DNA from: Streptomyces sp. GESEQ-35 | Lineage (GTDB): Bacteria; Actinomycetota; Actinomycetes; Streptomycetales; Streptomycetaceae | NCBI RefSeq assembly: GCF_017948485.1 | Contig: NZ_JAFFSX010000030.1 | Span: 1-64,000, forward strand | Direction: 5' to 3' | DNA: 64,000 nucleotides | Program-made: the position numbers and the translations under genes | Part shown: positions 58,225-64,000 of the stretch, piece by piece | Position numbering within the stretch: position 1 is the stretch's first letter | Layout: the number at the start of each line of letters is the position of its first letter | Notes under the pieces: model-generated | Told to the model about the DNA's origin: nothing | Databases searched by the model: none | Seen by the model: the letters and a program-made list of their open reading frames with translations, nothing else

Positions 58225-60399
58225 ATGCCGCTGCACCCTCTCTCCGACGACGACCCCCAACTCATCGGCGGCCACCGTCTGTTGGCCCGGCTCGGCTCCG
58301 GCGGCATGGGCACCGTCTACCTGGCCCGCACCCAGGCCGGCCGCACGGTCGCCCTCAAGGCCGCGCACCCCGCACTCGCCGCCGACCCGGAGTTCGTGAC
58401 GCGGTTCCGCCGGGAGACCGAGACCGTGCGGGCGCTCGGCGAACTGCCGCACACCCCGCCCTTCGTGGGCGCCGGCACGGACGACGACGGACGGCCCTGG
58501 CTGGCGACCGCCTATGTGGTGGGCCCCTCACTCGCCGAGGCCATCAGCGCGCACGGCCCCTGGCCCGAGGCGTCCGTACGGTCCCTGGGCGCCCGGCTCG
58601 CCACCGGACTCGCCGCGCTGCACCGGGCGGGCGTGGTCCACCGCGACCTCAAGCCGTCCAACATCCTGCTCATGCCCGCGGGTCCGCTCCTCGTCGACTT
58701 CGGCATCGCGCACGTAGCCTCCGAGCACTTCACAGACACCGGTGCCGAGCCCGGCACCCCCGCCTACATGGCCCCCGAACAGCTCACGCCCGACGGCAGG
58801 GCGGGCCCGCCCTGCGACGTCTTCGCCCTCGCCTGTGTGCTGACGTACACCGCGTGCGGCCTTCCGCCCTTCGGCGAGGGCGCCCCCGGCGAGGTGCTCT
58901 ACCGCGTCACCCACCAGGAGCCCGAACTCACCGCCGTACCGGACGAGTTACGGCCGCTGCTCGCCGACTGTCTCGCCAAGGAACCCGAACGGCGGCCCAC
59001 GGCAGCTGACGTGGCCGGGCGGGCGGGCGGCACGGGCTGGTTCGGGGACCGGCTGCCCGGCGCCGTCCTCGCCGACATCGCCGCCCGCACCGCACGGATC
59101 GGCGACGCCCCGCCACCCCGCACACGCCCGCCCCAGCCCCGCCCCACCCGCCGCAGGCTGCTCACCGGCGTCGCCGCCGTGGCCCTCGCGGGAGCGGGCG
59201 GCGCCGTCTGGGCGACCCGGCCGGAAGAGGATCGGCGTACGAGCGCCCGGCCTCTGCCGTCCCCCTCCAAGTCGCGGAACACCGGCGGTGCGCCCAGCGA
59301 ACGCTGGGAGTACCGGGGCGACTTCTCCGTGAACCGGGGCGTCGGCGAGCGGGCCGCGCTCATCGGCGGCACCGTCCTCGTCCCGGCGGGCGACCACGTC
59401 ACCTACGGCATCGACGCCCGCCGGGGCACCCTGCGCTGGACGGCCGAGCGCCTCGCCAGCGCCTGCCTCACCGCCTGCGGCACGGCGGCCGTCATCCGCA
59501 GCGTGGTCCGCCGCGGACGGCTGGCCGGAGTCGAGGCCGCCGACGGCCGCGTCTGGTACTCGGCCCCGCTCGGCGTCAGCTTCGACCTCTACAACGACCC
59601 GGTGTTCACGACCGACGGCCGGACCGTCTACGCCATCGGCCACGAGCCCGGCGGTACCTTCGGCGACGACCGCGCGAAGCTCGACCGCCACCTCCTCGCC
59701 TACGACGTCACCGACCGCCGCCTGCGCTGGCGCCGCAGTCTGCCGCCCAGCCCCGCAGAACGTGCGGTCGGGGCGGTCGCCGACGGTGTGCTGGTCTTCC
59801 TGGAGAACGACGCCGTCACCGGCTACCGCGCCGACACCGGCGCCCCGCTGTGGCGCCGCGCGCTGTCCACCACCGCCCTGAAGCCCGACCCGACCGACGC
59901 CATGACCGACCGCACGGTCACCGCCGGGAACGGCATCGCGTTCGTCGCCGGACGCGGCTGCCTCTGCCTCGACCTGCGCACCGGCCGCACCCGCTGGAGC
60001 CTCGACCCCGAGAACACCGGGACGGAGATCGCGGGCGACATCCTCTACGGCGGGGCGACGATCGACGGCACGACGATCTATCTGACCCTCGTCGGCCAGG
60101 ACCTGATGGCCGTCCGCAGCGACCGCCGCAAGCCCCTGTGGGACTGGGAGCGCCCCGGCACCATCGGCTTCGGCGCCGCACCGCCCCCACTGCTCGCGGG
60201 CGGCTACGTCTTCCCCCAGACGGCCGTCAACCTCACCTCCCCCGTGGAGGACGCCGTCGCGGTCGACCTGCGCACCCACCGCACGGCGTGGACGCTGAAG
60301 TCCATCGACGGCGCGGCCACCGAGCCCCAACTCCTCGCCGACGACCGGACGCTGTACGTCCTGCGCGGCGACCGCCTGAGGGCCTACCCGCTGACCTGA
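58225..60399 (+). CDS. Ser/Thr protein kinase with PQQ-repeat beta-propeller (third paralogue)
   Basis: A 724-residue kinase. GSGGMGTVYLA, the Lys in VALKAAH, H139-R140-D141 in HRDLKPSNILL and DFGIAHV are intact. TRRRLLT (308-314) precedes the only helix (GVAAVALAGAGGAVWATR). A Ser/Pro linker and a propeller of about 370 residues follow, with blades such as YGIDARRGTLRWTAE and LDLRTGRTRWSLD. ATG 58225 lies 6 bp after the pseudokinase stop; GTG 58216 overlaps that stop and is an alternative. Co-translation with the pseudokinase is therefore likely. Confidence 0.9.
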   Translation: MPLHPLSDDDPQLIGGHRLLARLGSGGMGTVYLARTQAGRTVALKAAHPALAADPEFVTRFRRETETVRALGELPHTPPFVGAGTDDDGRPWLATAYVVGPSLAEAISAHGPWPEASVRSLGARLATGLAALHRAGVVHRDLKPSNILLMPAGPLLVDFGIAHVASEHFTDTGAEPGTPAYMAPEQLTPDGRAGPPCDVFALACVLTYTACGLPPFGEGAPGEVLYRVTHQEPELTAVPDELRPLLADCLAKEPERRPTAADVAGRAGGTGWFGDRLPGAVLADIAARTARIGDAPPPRTRPPQPRPTRRRLLTGVAAVALAGAGGAVWATRPEEDRRTSARPLPSPSKSRNTGGAPSERWEYRGDFSVNRGVGERAALIGGTVLVPAGDHVTYGIDARRGTLRWTAERLASACLTACGTAAVIRSVVRRGRLAGVEAADGRVWYSAPLGVSFDLYNDPVFTTDGRTVYAIGHEPGGTFGDDRAKLDRHLLAYDVTDRRLRWRRSLPPSPAERAVGAVADGVLVFLENDAVTGYRADTGAPLWRRALSTTALKPDPTDAMTDRTVTAGNGIAFVAGRGCLCLDLRTGRTRWSLDPENTGTEIAGDILYGGATIDGTTIYLTLVGQDLMAVRSDRRKPLWDWERPGTIGFGAAPPPLLAGGYVFPQTAVNLTSPVEDAVAVDLRTHRTAWTLKSIDGAATEPQLLADDRTLYVLRGDRLRAYPLT

Positions 60400-60465
60400 C
60401 GGCAACCTTCCCCCGACCGGCGGCCACTGGAAGGACGTACCCGATCCGCCCCCGGAAGGACCCCC

Positions 60466-61275
60466 ATGCAGCACCGCCGCCCCCGCCTGTCCAAGCAGGC
60501 GAAGGCCCTCACCGCCACCGCGGTCGCCCTCGCGGCCGCCGCCGGTGTGACCGTCGCCCAGGCGGGCGAGGAGAGCAAGAAGTGCACGGCCTTCGACACG
60601 ATCACGCTCGGCAAGTACTACGTCAACAACAACCTCTGGAACCAGGAGAAGGCCACCGGCAGCCAGTGCGTCTGGGACAACTCACAGTCGGGCTCGACGA
60701 TCTCCTGGGGGACCGACTACAGCTGGGCCAACAGCGCCACTGGCAAGGACTACGACGTGAAGACGTACGCCGGCAGCGTCCTCGGCTGGCACTGGGGCTG
60801 GAAGGTCGACAAGGCGACCACCGGACTGCCGATCCGGGTCGGTGACCGTAAGCCGGTGAAGACGACCTGGGACTTCTCCGTCAGCTCGAACCCCGGCACG
60901 ATGAACGTCGCCTACGACCTGTGGCTGCACACCAAGAACACCGCCGACTGGCAGGACCAGCCCACCGACGAGGTCATGATCTGGCTCAACCGACAGGGCG
61001 GCGCGGGCCCGCTGGGCACCAGATACGGCAGCGTCAGCCTGGGCGGTGCCATGTGGGACATCTACCAGGGCGACATCGGGTGGAAGGTGTACTCCTTCGT
61101 CCGCCGCACCAACACCACCAGGGCCACCCTCAACCTGGACGACTTCACCCAGGCCCTGGTCCGGCGCGGGCTGCTGAGCAATGACAAGTACGTCTCCGGC
61201 ATCGAGGCGGGCACCGAGGTCTTCAAGGGAACCGGCCGGCTGGACACCAAGGCGTACTCGGTGAACATCGGCTGA
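60466..61275 (+). CDS. Secreted GH12 endoglucanase / xyloglucanase (second copy)
   Basis: A 269-residue GH12 enzyme with a Sec signal (AKALTATAVALAAAAGVTVA). The nucleophile is E169 in DEVMIWLNRQ and the acid/base probably E251 in GIEAGTEVFKGTG. NNLWNQEKATGSQCVW is the family opening. It is quite diverged from the GH12 at 48701, so not a recent duplicate. It lies 66 bp after the third kinase with GGAAGG upstream and may be read from that operon. It would add a second backbone-cleaving activity to the neighbouring xyloglucan system. Confidence 0.92.
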   Translation: MQHRRPRLSKQAKALTATAVALAAAAGVTVAQAGEESKKCTAFDTITLGKYYVNNNLWNQEKATGSQCVWDNSQSGSTISWGTDYSWANSATGKDYDVKTYAGSVLGWHWGWKVDKATTGLPIRVGDRKPVKTTWDFSVSSNPGTMNVAYDLWLHTKNTADWQDQPTDEVMIWLNRQGGAGPLGTRYGSVSLGGAMWDIYQGDIGWKVYSFVRRTNTTRATLNLDDFTQALVRRGLLSNDKYVSGIEAGTEVFKGTGRLDTKAYSVNIG

Positions 61276-61394
61276 TCGGGGAGCGGGGCCGCGCGAGGGG
61301 TGGTGGGGTCGTCCCGTATCGGGTAGTAACGATCCAGTAGCACCAGTCAGTAACGTGCGGCCCCAAGATCCCTATTCGCGGCGAGGTGAGCCTC

Positions 61395-63335
61395 ATGTCC
61401 GCAGCACCGTCCTCTTCTTCGCGCCCTTCCGTCACGGAGCGCGAAGCACGCCAGGTGGCCGAGGCCGCCCGGGACCAGGACTGGCGCAAGCCCAGCTTCG
61501 CCAAGGAACTGTTCCTGGGCCGCTTCCGGCTCGACCTGGTCCACCCGCATCCCACCCCGCCCACCGAGGACGTGCAGCGCGGTGAGGAGTTCCTGGCCAA
61601 GCTGCGCGACTTCTGCGAGACCAAGGTGGACGCGGCCCGGATCGAGCGCGAGGCCAAGATCCCCGACGAGGTCATCAACGGGCTCAAGGAGCTCGGCGCC
61701 CTCGGCATGAAGATCGACACCAAGTACGGCGGGCTCGGCCTCACCCAGGTGTACTACAACAAGGCGCTGGCCCTGGCGGGCTCGGCCTGCCCGGCGATCG
61801 GCGTGCTGCTGTCGGCGCATCAGTCGATCGGCGTACCGCAGCCGCTGAAACTGTTCGGGACGACCGAGCAGAAGGAACAGTTCCTGCCGCGCTGCGCCCG
61901 CACCGACATCAGCGCCTTCCTCCTCACCGAGCCGGACGTCGGCTCCGACCCCGCGCGGCTCGCCACATCGGCGGTACCCGACGGGGACGACTACGTCCTC
62001 GACGGGGTCAAGCTGTGGACCACCAACGGCGTGGTCGCCGACCTGCTGGTCGTGATGGCCCGGGTGCCGAAGAGCGAGGGCCACAAGGGCGGCATCACGG
62101 CCTTCGTCGTGGAGACCAACTCGCCCGGCGTCACGGTCGAGAACCGCAACGCCTTCATGGGCCTGCGCGGCATCGAGAACGGCGTCACCCGCTTCCACCA
62201 GGTCCGGGTACCCGCCGCCCACCGCATCGGCCCCGAGGGCGCCGGCCTGAAGATCGCCCTCACGACGTTGAACACCGGCCGTCTCTCGCTCCCCGCGTCC
62301 TGCGTGGCCGCCGGCAAATGGTGTCTGAAGATCGCCCGCGAGTGGACGGCCGCCCGCGAGCAGTGGGGCAAGCCGATCGCGCAGCACGAGGCGGTCGGGG
62401 CGAAGATCAGCTTCATCGCGGCGACGACCTTCGCCATGGAGGCGGTACTGGACCTGTCCTCGCAGATGGCCGACGAGGACCGCAACGACATCCGCATCGA
62501 AGGCGCGCTGGCCAAGCTGTTCGCCTCCGAGCAGGCCTGGCTCGTCGCCGACGAACTGGTCCAGATCCGCGGTGGCCGCGGCTTCGAGACGGCGGAGTCC
62601 CTCGCCGCCCGCGGCGAACGCGCGGTCCCCGCCGAGCAGGTCCTGCGCGACCTGCGCATCAACCGCATCTTCGAGGGCTCCACCGAGATCATGCACCTGC
62701 TGATCGCCCGCGAGGCCGTCGACGCCCACCTGTCCGTCGCCGGCGACCTGATCGACCCGGACAAGTCCCTCCAGGACAAGGCGAAGGCAGCCGGGAACGC
62801 CGGTGTCTTCTACGCCAAGTGGCTGCCCAAGCTGGTCGCCGGGCAAGGCCAACTCCCGTGTGCATACGGCGAGTTCAACAACGCCGTCGACCTCTCCCCG
62901 CACCTGCGGTACATCGAACGCACCGCCCGCAAGCTGGCCCGCTCCACCTTCTACGCGATGTCCCGCTGGCAGGGCCGGATGGAGACCAAGCAGGGCTTCC
63001 TGGGCCGGATCGTCGACATCGGGGCGGAGCTGTTCGCGATGAGCGCGGTCTGCGTCCGGGCCGAACTCCTGCGCAGCCAGGGCGAGAACGGCCGCGAGGC
63101 CTACCAACTCGCCGACGTCTTCTGCCGTCAGTCCCGCATCCGCATCGACGAACTCTTCGGCCGCCTGTGGACCAACACCGACGACCTGGACCGCAAGGTC
63201 GTCAAGGGCGTCCTCGGCGGCGCCTACACCTGGCTGGAGGAAGGCATCGTCGACCCGTCGGGCGAGGGCCCGTGGATCGCGGACGCAACCCCCGGGCCCT
63301 CGGAGAAGGAGAACCTGCATCGCCCTATCGGGTAG
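61395..63335 (+). CDS. Acyl-CoA dehydrogenase (long, ACAD9/VLCAD-like)
   Basis: A 646-residue flavoprotein dehydrogenase. FLLTEPDVGSDPARL and KLWTTNGVVADLLVV are the FAD-binding strands, FEGSTEIMHLLIARE is the catalytic-site loop (RIFEGSTEI), and QIRGGRGFETAESLAARGER is the fourth helix region. A C-terminal extension of about 200 residues resembles the membrane-bound ACAD9/VLCAD class. It starts fatty acyl-CoA beta-oxidation. ATG 61395 has GAGGTGA at a good distance. It ends just before repeat copy E, which may terminate it. Confidence 0.93.
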   Translation: MSAAPSSSSRPSVTEREARQVAEAARDQDWRKPSFAKELFLGRFRLDLVHPHPTPPTEDVQRGEEFLAKLRDFCETKVDAARIEREAKIPDEVINGLKELGALGMKIDTKYGGLGLTQVYYNKALALAGSACPAIGVLLSAHQSIGVPQPLKLFGTTEQKEQFLPRCARTDISAFLLTEPDVGSDPARLATSAVPDGDDYVLDGVKLWTTNGVVADLLVVMARVPKSEGHKGGITAFVVETNSPGVTVENRNAFMGLRGIENGVTRFHQVRVPAAHRIGPEGAGLKIALTTLNTGRLSLPASCVAAGKWCLKIAREWTAAREQWGKPIAQHEAVGAKISFIAATTFAMEAVLDLSSQMADEDRNDIRIEGALAKLFASEQAWLVADELVQIRGGRGFETAESLAARGERAVPAEQVLRDLRINRIFEGSTEIMHLLIAREAVDAHLSVAGDLIDPDKSLQDKAKAAGNAGVFYAKWLPKLVAGQGQLPCAYGEFNNAVDLSPHLRYIERTARKLARSTFYAMSRWQGRMETKQGFLGRIVDIGAELFAMSAVCVRAELLRSQGENGREAYQLADVFCRQSRIRIDELFGRLWTNTDDLDRKVVKGVLGGAYTWLEEGIVDPSGEGPWIADATPGPSEKENLHRPIG

Positions 63336-63336
63336 G

Positions 63337-63420
63337 GCCCGCGCCCCATAGGGGCGCGGGGAACTGCGCGACCAGCCACGACGGACCCGCAGATGACACG
63401 CGGCCCTTCAGCGGAGCGCC
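63337..63420 (-). repeat. Dispersed palindromic repeat, copy E
   Basis: The hairpin GCGCCCC-ATA-GGGGCGC (63341-63357) and the core GGAACTGCGCGACCAGCC are followed by the right end CAGCGGAGCGCC, which runs into the stop codon of the lamin-tail gene (63420-63422, minus strand). It fills the whole gap between two convergent genes and could terminate both. Confidence 0.8.
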
Positions 63421-63875
63421 TAGCACCATTTGTCGCTCGGGTTCGCCGTCGTCCAGGAGCAGGCGTCGACCTTGGTGCCGCTCGCTCTGGTCAGCGTCGC
63501 GGTGTCACTGGTGTTGTTCCAGACGTACCAGCCGCGGTCCTGGTACTTGTTCGCCGTGGTGTCCGAGCCCTTGCCCGTGCGCACCTTCATCGTCTTGCCC
63601 TTCCCGATCTTTACGTTCGGGAAGACGTAGCGGTGGTTGGCCTTGTCCTTCAGGACCCAGCCCTTCAGCGAGATCGCCGCACCACTGGTGTTCTTGATCT
63701 CCACCCACTCGCCGTTGAGGCTGGTGTTGGAGCCGTTGTCCGAGCCCGGGCTGTCGAACCAGACGTGGCGGATGACCACGCCCCCGGCGGCCTGGGCCGG
63801 AGTGCTGAGAACGGAGCCGGTGAGAGCCATGGCGCCCGCGAGTGCGGGCACGACGAAGGCGGCGCGTATGCGCAT
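63420..63875 (-). CDS. Secreted lamin-tail-domain protein
   Basis: A 151-residue exported protein. A Sec signal (MRIRAAFVVPALAGAMALTG, cleavage after about AQA, residue 29) precedes one lamin tail domain. Its marks are VVIRHVWFDSPGSDNG, GEWVEIKNTSGAAISLKGW, LKDKANHRYVFPN and the ending DKWC. LTD modules are small immunoglobulin-like folds found on secreted nucleases and surface proteins; here the domain stands alone. The role is unknown. ATG 63875 has GGGGGGA upstream. PHO-box-like repeats upstream hint at phosphate control. Confidence 0.9.
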   Translation of the reverse strand: MRIRAAFVVPALAGAMALTGSVLSTPAQAAGGVVIRHVWFDSPGSDNGSNTSLNGEWVEIKNTSGAAISLKGWVLKDKANHRYVFPNVKIGKGKTMKVRTGKGSDTTANKYQDRGWYVWNNTSDTATLTRASGTKVDACSWTTANPSDKWC

Positions 63876-63936
63876 GGAGAAATCCCCCCTGGATGTCTTC
63901 CGGTGATCGGTCGACCGCCGACCACGCCAGAAGATT

Positions 63937-63969
63937 TATCACACGACCTTCACGCAAGCTTCACAAAGG
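63937..63969. promoter_or_regulatory. PHO-box-like direct repeats
   Basis: CTTCACGCAAG (63948-63958) and CTTCACAAAGG (63959-63969) are exactly adjacent 11-nt units of the PhoP direct-repeat type (consensus near GTTCACC plus four bases). A weaker third unit TATCACACGAC precedes them (63937-63947). They lie 62-94 bp upstream of the lamin-tail gene start, or could serve a gene beyond the window. Confidence 0.45.
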
Positions 63970-64000
63970 AGGAAGTCGCCTCAATCACCGCCAACAACTG

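Noticed and set aside
1..64000. Antibiotic biosynthetic cluster, tRNA, rRNA or insertion sequence
   Set aside because: No polyketide, peptide synthetase or terpene core genes, no cloverleaf or rRNA signature, and no transposase-like protein were found on either strand by inspection.

Overview
The window is a high-GC actinobacterial chromosome segment, almost certainly from a Streptomyces. Codon third positions are G/C-rich. GTG/TTG starts and ATGA/GTGA overlaps are common, and secreted proteins use Tat (RR) signals. The set of genes (MmyB-like regulators next to an SDR, an ECF sigma factor fused to a membrane domain, GlnR/DasR-like sites, PQQ-repeat kinases) is typical of the genus. I saw no rRNA, tRNA, CRISPR array, prophage or insertion sequence. 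From memory, the order deaminase - GDPD - polyamine transporter - chitinase - gabT resembles the SCO566x-SCO567x region of S. coelicolor.

Layout. 1-2161: an SDR oxidoreductase (partial) with two MmyB-type regulators. 2212-6032: a two-component system plus ABC-2 exporter operon, in which the histidine kinase carries an in-frame TGA. 6178-10268: a deleted VOC gene, a PadR regulator, a 2,4-dienoyl-CoA reductase and a secreted serine hydrolase. 10538-15960: a membrane-tethered ECF sigma factor, a GDPD, an adenosine/aminodeoxyfutalosine deaminase, a DUF4190-type protein and a NADAR protein. 16174-35106: a polyamine/GABA block (aldehyde dehydrogenase, PotD-A-B-C transporter, FAD amine oxidase, GABA aminotransferase, PucR regulator, second aldehyde dehydrogenase) interleaved with a DasR-type chitinase gene, a PAP2 phosphatase, a membrane protein and an orphan VirD4-like ATPase.

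35204-53972 is the most interesting part. It looks like a complete xyloglucan utilization locus: GH3, an ABC importer (binding protein and two permeases), secreted GH74 and GH12 endoglucanases, cytoplasmic GH42 beta-galactosidase, GH95 alpha-L-fucosidase and GH31 alpha-xylosidase, and a LacI regulator. The palindrome TCGAAGCGCTTCGA, or a near copy, occurs four times in the two divergent promoter regions. The model is extracellular cleavage of xyloglucan, import of fucosylated and galactosylated oligosaccharides, and stepwise trimming inside the cell. No transporter ATPase is encoded, so a shared one such as MsiK is expected.

54062-60399 holds three tandem kinase/beta-propeller membrane proteins. 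The middle one is a pseudokinase, and all three have a twin-arginine-like motif just before the single membrane helix. A second GH12 gene, an acyl-CoA dehydrogenase and a secreted lamin-tail protein close the window. A dispersed palindromic repeat occurs five times. Four copies lie just after stop codons in one orientation; the fifth is inserted in frame inside the GH95 gene.
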